Of a stretch of 64,000 nucleotides of DNA, positions 48,540 through 60,210 are shown piece by piece (the first letter of the stretch is position 1; each line of letters opens with the position of its first letter). The position numbers and the translations under genes were made by a program. The stretch is from positions 28,450,369 to 28,514,368 of the forward strand of contig CM032127.1 in assembly GCA_018894105.1 (NCBI GenBank). Direction: 5' to 3'. Source of the DNA: Jacaranda mimosifolia. Lineage: Eukaryota; Streptophyta; Magnoliopsida; Lamiales; Bignoniaceae. The notes under the pieces were generated by a model. That model did not search any database. It was not told where the DNA came from and saw only the letters and a list, made by a program, of their open reading frames with translations.

Positions 48540-48743
48540 TTTGAACCCACTTCAATCCAATTTGATTCTAAAACTTAATAAAACCCATCTCAACACAATT
48601 CCACCTGACCCATTTACAAAACTCTCAAACCCGACCCAATCCGACATATTTTCAGGACTTTTAAACCCCGCTCAATCCAAAACTATGTGGGTTTGGTTTG
48701 ATCCATCACTTTCAGTCCACTTTGTCATCCTTATTTTTCAAAT
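48540..48743. mobile_element. Possible hAT-type terminal arm (right)
   Basis: Rich in 'aaccc'/'aatcc' motifs. Its inverse begins TAAGGATGACAAAGTGGACT, similar to the left arm at 36466. See the left arm for the missing target duplication. Confidence 0.3.
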
Positions 48744-49054
48744 AATATTTTTAAATAAAAACTCATTTTCAACTTATTTCTTTAAAAAAAATTTAAACTT
48801 TGAAAATAAAAAAATAAAAAATAAAAAAGAAATGAAAACGTACCAAACTACCCCTATTAGCCAAACACCCGCTTCAACAATGAAGTCATGTCATCAAATT
48901 TACTTTTGGGCCAATTCCCAAAGTATTGAATGACCCAAGTCCCAACCAAGCTATGTGTCTGTGATCGATGGGCTTTAAATGAGCAAAGAAAGTGGTGTGC
49001 TATTATGCAGGTTGTTACGGCAGCTTCTTGTTTCCACTACTGCAACGATGGATC
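48744..49054 (+). other. Distal 5' flank of DAD1
   Basis: A-rich, then normal complexity. It holds TGGGCC at 48907-48912 and TGGGCT at 48969-48974 (site II type motifs, TGGGCY). Before the MITE insertion these lay about 250-310 bp from the DAD1 ATG. The stretch around 48965-49050 loosely resembles 49765-49830 next to the gene. Confidence 0.5.
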
Positions 49055-49062
49055 CTTCCAAC

Positions 49063-49733
49063 TAGGGCTGTCATGGGTTCAGCTATATCTAAATTTAAAT
49101 TTAATTATCAAAATTTATATTTAAATTTGATTCGATATCCTATAAAAATTTTATTAGTTAATATTATATCCGAATCTGATAAAAAATTGACCTGATTTCA
49201 TAGTTTTTTTCTTTTTTCTTTTTTTTTGTCCTTTTAAATTGTATAAAAATATTATATTTACAAAATAAATTTATGTCATATTTGAATTTTTAATAATTTT
49301 TATTATATATTAGCCTAAAAATTAAATATTTGAATACTAAATCCTTATATAATATTATATTAATACATAAATAAACTGTTAGACATTATTACATTTGACA
49401 TCTTTTTTAGTATGCCACTTATTTTTAGATTAAGGCTCAATATCATTAGTATAATATAGACATAAATATATATATATATTAGGCCAACATAGTATAAAGA
49501 TTTTAGTTAAAAATATTTATTAATATCATGTATAATAATATTAATTTAATAAAAAATTATTAAAATTTGATTTGAATTTTTAACAGATCGAATTATTTAA
49601 TTTAATATATACTCCATCATTTTTAAATTATAAATATTTATAATTGAATCTAATCTATCAAATATTTTAATCAATTAAAAATTCTAAAATTTTGAATCAA
49701 ATTCGAATTAAAATCCATCCATTCTCAGCCCCA
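49063..49733. mobile_element. hAT-type MITE in the DAD1 promoter region
   Basis: The 671-bp element has ends TAGGGCTG and CAGCCCCA (inverted, one mismatch). It is flanked by a perfect 8-bp target duplication CTTCCAAC at 49055-49062 and 49734-49741. It is very AT-rich with no coding capacity. Its right end is 149 bp before the DAD1 start codon, so it separates the distal flank from the proximal promoter. Confidence 0.85.
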
Positions 49734-49771
49734 CTTCCAACTGCTTCAATTTGCTTCCTAATCAGACCCAA

Positions 49772-49793
49772 TGGGCCAAGAAAAAATTGGGCT
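49772..49793 (+). promoter_or_regulatory. Paired site II (TGGGCY) motifs of DAD1
   Basis: TGGGCC at 49772-49777 and TGGGCT at 49788-49793, 16 bp apart and about 95-110 bp upstream of the ATG. Such pairs are known in plant housekeeping promoters and are bound by TCP factors. The role here is an inference from motif and position. No clear TATA box lies between the MITE and the ATG. Confidence 0.5.
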
Positions 49794-49882
49794 ATTTTGC
49801 AGGTTTTGACTGAGGCTGTGAGTCCTTGTTTTCGTAGACTCCACCGTCAGTCTTTCAGAGAGAGTGTGAGTCTTTGTGTGAA

Positions 49883-52800
49883 ATGGTGAGATCATCGACG
49901 ACGACGACGAAGGATGCTCAAGCCCTTCTTCATTCACTCCGATCTGCTTACGCCGCCACCCCCACTAATCTCAAGGTCATGTAGTTACCATACGTATTGA
50001 TGTTGTGCGTGTATATGTGGTTGAATTTTTTGGGAATTGAATTTATGAAGTTTTCTTTTGTATTTGCAGATAATCGATCTCTACATTGTCTTCGCAGTTA
50101 TCACTGCAGGGATTCAGGTCGTGTACTGCTAGTTGATTTAGATTCCTTCGTTATAGTTTTCATGGTTGACTAATCGTGATTTGATTTTAGAAGTTATTGC
50201 TTGATTGATTTGTATCTGGAGTGTGAGGGGTAAGAAAATGGAACATTGAGCTGATTCTCTGTTATTATCAACGTAATTAAATTGTGGAATAACAAATTAA
50301 TACCAGAAATTGCGAGCTAAATCTGTGAGATTAGAGTAGTGACAAGAAGAAAAAGAGAATAGCTGAGAGGGAAAAGAGAATCTCCTTCGCACCAAAAGCA
50401 GAACCCGGCATGCGGCCTAAAATTAGAAGAAATTACAAAGGAAATGCAACATAACAAACAAAACAATCAAAGCCGTGACAAGACAAATGTCAGGTAGAAA
50501 TTGGTGCAATTGACAACCCTATTCCCCAATTCAATCCCTAACCCCGTGAGTGAAACTATGCTGTGTGAGAACCACTAATGAAGCCCCCTTTTACCAGTAG
50601 AAGAGCGAGCGCCCACACTTCTTCTTTTCCTTCTAAGTATTCTCTCTGTAGTTGTTTGCATGAAACAATCACATCCTCTCCGCCCACCCACCAAACTCAA
50701 TCTTGAACTCAAGACTAAAGTTGAGGAAATTGGTGTCCAACCAATTCCAAATCCTCCCAGGTTGATACTGCCTCTGTTAGACGAGCACAGTGAACCAAGA
50801 CTTATGGCACAATAGTGTTGTTGCACATCATCAGTGTCCTTGCCAAATTATGAACAGGTTCTAGAATCAAATTTCCTTCATCTTCCATGGGGTGTAAACT
50901 TGCAATGACTTCCTCAGAAGCTCCTACTTTCTGTTTAAGAAATGGAACATGAAAAACTGGATGCACTTTAACAGCTGCAGGAAGATCTGACTTATAGACA
51001 ACAACAACAATTCTCTCCAGAACTTGGAAAGGTCCAGAGTACTTGGGACTTAGTTTCCGTAACCTGTTCCTATGCGAAGTATACAGAAGTATGTTGCCTG
51101 TAAGGTTGTAATTTCAGAAATACCCAATCTCCCACTTGAAACACTCCTTTTGATCTCTTTCTTTAAGCACTTGATCAGGACTATTTTGGGCTTGATTTAA
51201 TAGCTGGCTGAGCTCGCTATGATTTCTCCCCTTTCTAGCAACATCCCATCTACTCCAGCAATTGACAAAGGCTTATGAGGGCTTAAGCTAGAGTGGAATG
51301 CTTTGTACCCCTAGAAAACATCAAAAGGACTTCCCAGGGTCGTGTGCTAGTTGGTTTCAACCTATAAGCCCATTTTTTTGGATTATTATCACATATACGT
51401 CTCAAATAACTCTCAAAGCATAGGTTCACCCTTTCGGTCTTCCCATTAGTCTGAAGGTGATATGCAGTTCTAGGGACCTACGAGCCCATTTTCTTGGATT
51501 ATTATCACATATACATCTCAAATAACTCTCGAAGCATAGGTTCACTCTCTTGGTCTTCCCATCAGTCTGAAGGTGATATGCAGTTGTAGGTTGATGTTTA
51601 ACACCCAATGTCTTGATTAGGTCTTGCCAAAACTAACTGGCAAAGATTTATCCCTATTTGTACTGATGGAGGTTGGCAAACTATGCAGTCTATGGACCTA
51701 TTCCAGAAATAGTGCAATAATGGTGCTTGCACTAGATAGAAGAATATGTCAACAACTACCCATATAGTTCCTTTCCCCGACGAAATAAGCTTTTCAATAA
51801 AATCGATATTTAACTGGACCAGGACCTATCTGCAATTGCAAAATGCTATAAGGAGTTGTCTGGACCTCAGGTTTTCATGCTTGCACTCTGGTAGACTCCA
51901 CACCATAGTACCAGCTCCACTTTTGTTTTTAAGCTTGGCCATTTAAAAGTTGTATGTAACCTTTGAAATGTCCCCTGAACACCACAGTGACATCGTACAG
52001 AAGTTTCATGCATACTTTTTTATAACCCGTTGTCTTAGTAATGAGCCTTTGTAATGTTTGGTTACACCCTTGTACCTCATTATAGGAACGTTGTAATTTG
52101 TAAATCCTCTATCCAACTAAGTTATGTAATAGTATTGCAAATCATGAGTCTATGCTCCATTTTGTAGATATTAACCAAGTAGTTTTGTCATATATTTTTG
52201 TTGTCGGGGGATAGAGGTTTCTGCTCCGGCAAGTACTTTGGCTTTGTTGGTTAGTTTTGATCACAAAGTCACACCTAATAAGGTAAGCCCCGTACTTTTC
52301 CTCTGCCAACAAAGTATCCAGAAACTCTTTTTCATAAATGGATAATCCAATGCTGTTTGGTCATGAAGGCAATAAGTTGTTTTTCTTGCACTAGTACTGC
52401 CCATATGCCATAGTAGCAAGCATCTGTTTCAAAAACAAATTTTTCTTGAAATCTGGAGCTGTGGACATACTAGTTTTGAGTGCCATAACAGCTTCTTCTG
52501 CCTCTTGACTTCACTTAAATTTTCCCTTTTTGATGTGATGATTTTCGGGTTGCTTGGTGAGGAAGATGGAAAAGGAGAAATCAGTAAGATCCTGGGGTCG
52601 AACTTCGATTCAGCTGGAGGCGTGGAGGTCAAACCTGCAACCACAAAAGTTTCGTTAGGCTTGCTGAGAGACCTCAACTAAGACCTCCCAATGCTTAAGT
52701 TAGTGATGGGAGAGGAGGAAAATGGAGAATTTAGTTTGGGCAAAATGTAAAAATGAGGCGCATGCATTTTTCGGGGCAGGTTTTTGGATTCTTATAAGAC

Positions 52801-55800
52801 TTCCATTTGAGAATTTACCATTATCTCCCTCATCTCCTGACTGGCTTCCCTTCTTTGGAGGATACGATAGATTATTTCTTTAGTACTTGACAGTGGGCCT
52901 GCACCGCCACTGTCATAATGGGCTTTCTTCTGCCTTTGGCCAGCTTTTGCTCCTATCTTAGGGACGTGACCATCCTTTACTGTTAGAAAGTAGCGGGGGA
53001 ATGTGCTGTTGTGTTATTAAAAGCAGCTGCCCCGATGGAGGTCGAAATTCTAAGGTCGCGAAGGTTGGCCTAGGACCCGCCTCCTTCGGGTACTTGTGGA
53101 GGGTTCCTGAGGTCGACATCAAGTAGGGGGTCAGGGTCAGCGATTTTCCCCATATCACTTTTGCAATAACCCAGTTAAGGAAAGGGCCTGGTAATGATGC
53201 TATATTCGACCTTATAAACTTCCTATCATACTTGGTCAAGCCTAAGAAGCTCACTAGAACCTCAACTGTTTTACGAAGTGGCTACTCCATCATGCACCCG
53301 ATCTTGCTAGGATCTGCTTCCATGTTTCCACCCTCAATTTGTGTCACATGTACTCCACCTTGTTCCCTCCAAAGGAGCATATTGACTGTTTTGCAAACAG
53401 TTGGTGCTGTTCAACTAATTCTAGCACCATTCTGAGGTGCACACTTAAAGGTTCCTGCTGTGTATTAATCATATCAAAAAACATTACCACGAAATCTTTG
53501 AAGTGAGGCCTGAGAATATATTTCATAAGGTATAAGAAGGTTGTAGGGGCATTAGTTAAAGGACATTACCCTGAAATCGTAATGCTCAGTAGTGGTTACA
53601 AATGTTCTTTGCACATAACTTCGTGTCACTCTAATTTGGTGACTGACCTGAGATCAATTTTTGAGAATACCCTGGCTGCACCTTTAACTTACGCAGCATT
53701 CTATAACTTACGCAGCATTCTAGTTGCTTTCTTTTTTTCACCAGCAGTACATGTGAACAAAAGAGGATTTATGGTCCTGCCAATGATGCCAGTCTACAAC
53801 ATCTTTTATACCAGCTTCTCTATCTCTTGCCCTCTGTGTGAATGAGTGTCTGTGGGTTTGAATTTTAAAGGGCTCAGTTCCATGCTTGAGTGAATAGATT
53901 GGTCATGGCTTCTCATTGGGGTAAAGACCTTCATCCCTCAAAAATCATCGAATATTTTTGTAAAAATTAGTTACAGACCTTCTTCACTTTTTATGTCACC
54001 TTGATCTTGATCAAATAATCATGAACAAGCACCTTATTACACTCTTGTGTTTCTTAAGAAGCTTCCTCATCTTTCTCTCTAGTGATCATTTTCAGAGACA
54101 TGCCTCCGCGAACTCCTCTTAAGCAGACTGGTTGCATGGAGATTGAGGGTCATCTTTTGGTGTTCAAAATTGAATAGGTTAACCGCAATTTACTTCACTA
54201 GGAAATAGGAAAATGGTGAATAGAGTCCCTTGAATTAAAAAATGCCATGCCCTTATACCCACACTTACACGCATAGAGAGGAGGGGGATCTCCTTTTTTG
54301 TTTGCTTTCTGGGCATATCTTGATATATAAGCTACGTAAGTATTGAAGAGTATACAAGCCAATAGTTTTTTGAGAATCAAATAACAATTTCTTTGATGTA
54401 ATTTTCAAGATTGAGGATGATCAACTGGTTATCTGCACTGTGATGGTTCTGTTGTATGGTTTGATTTATGTATAATTAATCAATTCATTTGATGTCATGG
54501 TTTGATATGATTTTGATATTATCATTTGAGAGAATGCTTTAGTATGAATGAATAATGAAATAGAAAGTGATCAAGAAGAACATGAAGGACTTACCCAAAT
54601 GGGTCCTTTGGCTTATATTAGCAGGTGAAATGCCAGCAAATAATATTATATTTCTCTTATGCTAAAGTTGCTCTGGTCGCCTATTTATTTTGGTATTCTA
54701 CACGTGTGATTGGCTTAAGATGAAAAATAGCATTCTCTTGCCTCACAATTGAATGTTGTCAAAATATTGATTCAATATGGACTATGCTGTGATATGAATT
54801 ATACAATAATCACATGAAATTGGTGTCTGATTCTTCAGAGACACAATTCTGAGAGGCAAAAAAATATCACCACCTCTTGTTCCCTTTATCTGGTTTGATA
54901 ATTCTAGAAAGGGTAGGGAAACTGACATGCTGTTTATTCTTCTGCTGATAATTAGGTAGTTTACATGGCTATTGTTGGATCGTTCCCTTTCAACTCCTTT
55001 CTTTCAGGGGTACTTTCATGTGTGGGGACTGCTGTCCTTGCTGGTAAGTTGACTGCATGATTGTTTCCTTTTCCTGCAATAAATCTATTTGATCAGGAGA
55101 AACTTTGTGTATTTGATTGTTGGCATTCTTTGGCTACAGTCTGTCTTAGGATTCAAGTAAACAAAGAAAACAAGGAATTCAAGGTAATGTTTATCTAGAA
55201 GAAGTTGATATGACTTTTTTTTTTTTTTTTTTTGGATAATTGAAGTTGATATGACTTATTTATTCATTTTTTGTTCATCTTCTCATCCATAGAGGGAGAT
55301 AATTGAAAATTATAACTGCTGCTGATTAGTGGTTTTGTGGCTCATTTTTTTTCAAGTTAATTTGTGGTGTTTGTGTTAATACCCAGCATTAAGCGAAAGA
55401 AGATGGCAATCAAGGATAGTTGTATGGTTTGTCAGTTTTCGTCTACTATTTAGCGTGAGGACCTGGAACTCATGGGTTTGCTTTGGTTTTCTTTCCCATG
55501 AAACCTAGCATTGTAAACCTAAACTTATCTCTTCTTCCCTCAAAATATTAAATATAAATGTACTACTTAGTTTCATTGTTCGGATATAATAATCACCAGA
55601 CAAAAAGAGCTTGCATGAAAAATCATCTCCATATGCAAAATGTCTCCCCAATAAAATAAAACCAAATATACTAATATTATATATACACATTCTCTAATAT
55701 TTTTCCCCAAAACATTTTTCTCGAAACACTCCAAAACAAAATTAAACGCTACCCAAGTTTTGCTTGACCTGATATCATTGCCACAACAGTGGTGATATAA

Positions 55801-55986
55801 TAAGAATAGAAAAGAGTGGGAGCAAATAGTATGAAGTCATTAATTTCTAGTTAAGAATTTCTCTTTGTTTTGCTCATATGTTGTTGTGTTGTCAATATGC
55901 AGGATTTACCTCCAGAACGTGCTTTTGCAGATTTTGTACTCTGCAATTTGGTACTTCATTTGGTTATCATGAACTTCCTAGGATAA
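49883..55986 (+). CDS. DAD1: DAD1, oligosaccharyltransferase subunit (OST2 homologue), five exons
   Basis: Exons: 49883-49975, 50070-50117, 54956-55043, 55140-55183 and 55903-55986, all with GT-AG introns. The spliced frame gives 118 residues with no stop, close to the 115 or so usual in plants. DAD1/OST2 is a small ER-membrane subunit of the oligosaccharyltransferase that moves the glycan to Asn of nascent proteins. The protein has a short cytosolic Ser/Thr-rich start and three hydrophobic segments (about residues 33-54, 59-79 and 97-116). It includes the conserved [14 protein letters not shown] block and ends [13 protein letters not shown]. Intron 2 (4838 bp) holds an antisense gypsy fragment, and intron 4 a tiny poly-T insertion. 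A hAT-type MITE lies just upstream. It is the only apparently functional gene in the window. Confidence 0.96.
50580..54010 (-). mobile_element. Ty3/gypsy chromovirus fragment in DAD1 intron 2, antisense
   Basis: On the minus strand, RT begins near 54000 and continues leftward. [13 protein letters not shown] at about 53480 is the RT active site region, with FFDD changed to [19 protein letters not shown] follows near 53240. RNase H is readable near 52500-52350 ([14 protein letters not shown], with frame changes). Integrase follows at 51230-52250 with [20 protein letters not shown]. The C-terminal end has [40 protein letters not shown] and a chromodomain-like [19 protein letters not shown] at about 50700-50760. 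No gag and no LTR pair were found, so the fragment is truncated. The chromodomain-like end supports the chromovirus side of Ty3/gypsy. Confidence 0.8.
51361..51592 (-). repeat. 116-bp tandem duplication within the integrase remnant
   Basis: Copies at 51361-51476 and 51477-51592 share 'gcccattttcttggattatt'-like sequence and 'ctgaaggtgatatgcagtt' with few differences. The unit encodes the integrase block around TDGK on the minus strand twice, so the duplication arose after or during decay of the element. Confidence 0.9.
55201..55257. repeat. 16-bp direct repeat bracketing a 25-bp poly-T insertion, DAD1 intron 4
   Basis: 'gaagttgatatgactt' occurs at 55201-55216 and 55242-55257. Between them lie 17 T and GGATAATT. 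This looks like a target-site duplication around a minimal poly(A)-tailed retroposon on the minus strand. It could also be a replication error. Confidence 0.6.
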
Positions 55987-56517
55987 GTTGGTGTCTGGAA
56001 GAGAAACAAGATTAAACAGAAACTGGCTGAGACCCTATGACCCTTTGCTAAGGACCCATAAAATCGAGATTTGCATGTATCCTGAAATCATTAAATCATA
56101 GCATGCAGACTGTAATTTTTCTATCATTGCAATGGATGCTTAGAAGTTATGAATTTTTGTATTAACCCCCTCGTGTCTGGAGAACTGTGGATTTTGATTA
56201 CTTTGCATTTTCAGTAGAACTAAAATGGACTGAACTCTGGATTATATTGATGATGATGGTATATCGAAGAAGTCTGGTTTATCATGGAATTATGCGACGG
56301 TTGCTAAATTTGGGTTGATTGAATCTAATTATTCGTGTAGCAAGGAGTATTTTTCTTGATTGCTCACTCTCTAAATTGTAGGCCAACCACCTGCGATGGC
56401 AAAGGGGTGGGTCTGTCAAATTTTAAAATCTATCCTATTAAGATTTTTATTCATTTGAGATCCAATATGCTTTGAACTTTAGATTTGATTGATTGGACTC
56501 ATTAGATTGTTAGCCTG
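55987..56517 (+). other. DAD1 3' untranslated and downstream DNA
   Basis: Sequence of normal complexity after the DAD1 stop, without another gene. An exact poly(A) site cannot be fixed from sequence alone. Confidence 0.5.
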
Positions 56518-56530
56518 AATTTGTAATTTT
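56518..56530. repeat. LINE target-site duplication, left
   Basis: AATTTGTAATTTT, repeated exactly at 62181-62193. The last four T overlap the start of the LINE poly(A) tail (poly-T on this strand), so the edge is ambiguous by a few bases. Confidence 0.85.
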
Positions 56531-56927
56531 TTTTTTATTTTTGAGGTAAGTGATAGAATATATTAATCACACAATAATTATAGAAATATAATATCCCATA
56601 ATACAACTAGGAAATATGAGACAAAACTACAAATCACAAGAAGAGCTAAATGGCAGCCGCATAATCAGTCTAATATTTAGAAGCATATTGGAATGTTTGT
56701 AAGGTAGAATTGGTCCTCTTGTCCAAAAAAGCTTGACCGTGTTGGTACCATGTACCCCAGCAATACAACAAGAAAATATCAAAAAGGCAGGAATCTATTT
56801 TGCTGAAAATCATTCATAACCAAGCTTCAATGTTGTCCTAACACACGAAGAGTTGAATGTGGGATATTTGAAAGAGCTCAAACTTATCTAGAAAAGTGAC
56901 ATGACGTGAAAAGATGGATGCGAGTGT

Positions 56928-59900
56928 TTAGGGTGAAGTGTCCAACACTTCACAAAGAAAGCACATACCTAGAGTTTGTATACCTTGTTTAGCCAAATTA
57001 TCACAAGGAGGGCATTTAGACACATCCTCCAAGCAAAAATTCACTTTAGGTGGCAACTCACGAGACCAAATAAAGAAATAATTTCGACAATGTAATTCGC
57101 TTGAAGAGCCGCTAAGTGCCATCAATTGTCTCTTGAACAAACTACGTGTGAGAAAATAAGCACTCCTAACAGTAGAAAAGCCACCTTTACCATAATGCCA
57201 CACCAAAGAATCCTGTTCATGCAAATCATTTAAAGAAATGGCAAGAATTGCCTTTGCATCTTCATCATCAAAATTAGAACGAATCAATTCATCATCCCAG
57301 CTCCTAGTTGAAGAGACTATTAAATCACAAACCCTGGCATCTCCAAGAAGTATAGAAAAAGCTAAATATACTTGAAAAGAAGAAGATCTCAGAATCCAAG
57401 GATCTTGGAATACTTGAATAGAACGGTCATTACCAATCTTATACCTTATGCCCTTACATAGAATAAATTTTAAGTCCCAAACACTTTTCCAAGTGAATGA
57501 AGGCATGGTCCCCCTGTTGGCATCAAACAAAGAAGAATCAGGAAAGTACCTTGCTTTGAGCAACCAACTCAGAAGTAAATGAGGATAAGATGCCAATCTC
57601 CACGCTTGCTTTGCCAACATAGCCAGATTAAAAGACCGAAGATCTCTAAAACCCAATCCTTCTTTCTTTTTGCTTTTGCCCAAATCGCCCAATTTCCAAT
57701 GCACCTTCTAATTACTTTTATAACCCCACCAGAAGTTCGCCATCATTGATTCAATATCATGTAATGAAGTAGTTGGCAGTTTAAAGCAACTCATTGTATA
57801 TGTAGGAATGGCTTGCACAACAGCTTTTAACAAAATCTCCTTACCTACTCTAGATAGGAATTTCTCACTCTAGCCCTGCATTTTATGCCATACCCTCTCT
57901 CCGATATATGCAAAAATCTCCCGCTTAGATTTTGCAACCATTGCTGGTAGCCCCAGGTATTTATCATGCTTGTCCTCAACCCTCATGGCAAGAATTTCCT
58001 AAATTAAAGACCGAACAGCAGGAGTTGTATTCTTGCTAAAAACCACGGTGGATTTTTGCAAATTAATATGCTGACCAAAAGCTAAGGCATAGGTCTCAAG
58101 AACATCATTAATAATATGAGCAGCCGTCTTAGTGGCCTGGCAAAAAATAAGGGTATCATCTGCAAAAAACAAGTGAGCAATGCTAGGTGCACCCCGACAT
58201 ATGTGTACACCATGCAAAAGTCCTTCCTGTTCCCTACCACAAATAAAAGAGCTTAAAGCTTCTACACAAAATAGGAACAAGAAAGGTGACAATGAATCTC
58301 TTTGTCGAATTCCCCGATGTGGATAGAAAAATCCAAACTACTCTCCATTAAGGATTATTGAGTAAGACATAGTAGTAATACATCTCATGATAAGATAAAT
58401 AAAATGAGCATCAAAACCAAGTTGTTGCATTACTCTTTCAATAAAAGACCATTCTACCTTATCATAAGCTTTGCTCATAACTAAATTAAGAGACATATGT
58501 CCTTGATGACCCCTAGATTTATTTCTAAGGAAGTGGCTAAGTTCATGAGCTACTAATACATTATCAGTAATAAGACGAGATGACACAAAATCACATTATG
58601 TATTAGAGATGATAGACTTAAGGAAAGGTCGAAGGTGGTTCACTATATTCTTAGAAACAATCTTATGAACAACATTACAAAGACTAATAGGACGGAATTG
58701 AGTTATAGACTCAGGCTTAGAGCATTTAGGGTTAGAACAATGTGAGTATAATTAAATTTCGGAAAGTCAATACCATGATTCAAGAAATTAAGCACATACT
58801 CAGTGACATCAGGACCTACTATGTGCCAAAACTTATGGAAAAATAGGACAGGCATACTATCAGGACCAGGTGACTTGAGAGGAGACATTTGTGATAAAGC
58901 TTGGGCAACCTCTTCTGCAGTGAAATGTTTAAGTAACTCCTAATTCATTATTTGGTTAACTCATTGCTCCACTGAATTTAACACAACATCAAAAAAGCAA
59001 AATCTAGTGGTCGGCTAGATTGGTACAACGCCTGAAAATATAAAGAATGGTAGGCTCTATTTGTTGTGAAGTAGTACACCACTGTCCATTTACCCCTCGT
59101 AATCCTGCTACCCTATTAAACTGATGTTTGCTTGTTGCTTTAGCATGAAAGAATTTCATATTTTGGTCCCCCTCCTTGAGCCATTGAGATTTATATCGTT
59201 GACGCCACATTAGTTTTTCTTTATCTAATAGCTCCTCCAAATTATTCCTTAAGCTGTGGACTTGGCCGGGTTGAGTCTGTGATAATTCCACTTTTCAAAG
59301 CATCAATTTGATTACACAAGGCCGCAACCTGTCTTGTAACATTTCCAAATGAGGTTATGTTCCAATTTAGTAGCCTTACACGAGAATGTTGGATGTCTTC
59401 CCACACTTTAAGACTGGGTTCAGTAGGTGTCGATGTTGCCCAATGTTGTTCTATCACCCTTGAGCAATCAACCGATTTTATCCACATCGCTTCGAATCTA
59501 AAAAGACGCCACTTAGGATAAGATAATCTTAGCCCTGTGGTATCAATCCGCAGCAGCACAGCCCGATGATCGGATGATTGACAACTTAAATGACTGACTC
59601 CTTAGGTAGCACACTGATTTATCCAAGTAGATGATGCGCAAAATCTATCTAATCTCTCCCGAATAGTGTGTGGACGTGTTCTGTTGCCCGATTGAACATA
59701 AAAAAGAATGAAAAGCTTGAAGTCCCCAGTTAGGCACCATTACTCCTCCTTGTTTCTCGGATCGATGTAAGGTCTCATCAAAATCACCAACGCATATCCA
59801 TGGAAGGTTTGATTGTGGGCTGAGTCGTGCCAACAACTGCTAAGAGTGTCTTCATTGAGTTGCTACAGGGTACCTATAGAATCTTGTGAACCAAAATGGC

Positions 59901-60193
59901 TGACAGTTTTCATCCTTAGAAACTGATACATCAATATGTGTTAGGGAATAATTAAGCAGGTGAACATGAATATTTTTGTGCCAGAGCAATGCCAATCCTC
60001 TCGATCTGCTAGACGATGCAACAATGACACCATGTAACCCAAGTGAATCCTGAATATACTCCATATGTCGTTCTGATAATTTTGTTTCCATTAAGATTAG
60101 GAGTTTTAGTTTATGTTGTCGGAGCAATGCACAAAGTTCTTGAATTGACCAAGGGTGCCCCAGCCCTTGGTAGTTCCATGATAAGCAATTCAT
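56928..60193 (-). pseudogene. LINE ORF2: endonuclease, reverse transcriptase, zf-RVT region
   Basis: It starts MNCLSWNYQGLGHPWSIQEL at 60193, an AP-endonuclease start with the Asn kept, then LILMETKLSERH with the catalytic Glu. Further parts include WICVGDFDETLHRSEKQGG (59645-59836) and an RT with MSKAYDKVEWSFIERVMQQL (about 58440-58500) and the intact active site HLFFADDTLIFCQ (about 58130-58190). The C-terminal part (56928-57704, 258 codons open) holds DLRSFNLAMLAKQAWRL and a Cys-containing zf-RVT-like end. The copy has at least four frame changes and several stops. ORF2 would nick DNA and reverse-transcribe the element RNA. Confidence 0.9.
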
Positions 60194-60210
60194 AGTGATC
60201 GACGGGGTTG

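Noticed and set aside
50250..50570. LTR of the gypsy fragment in DAD1 intron 2
   Set aside because: No partner copy could be seen near 54000-54900, so the fragment is called truncated without LTRs.
53690..53722. 19-bp tandem repeat in the gypsy RT remnant
   Set aside because: A real but trivial local duplication with no wider meaning.
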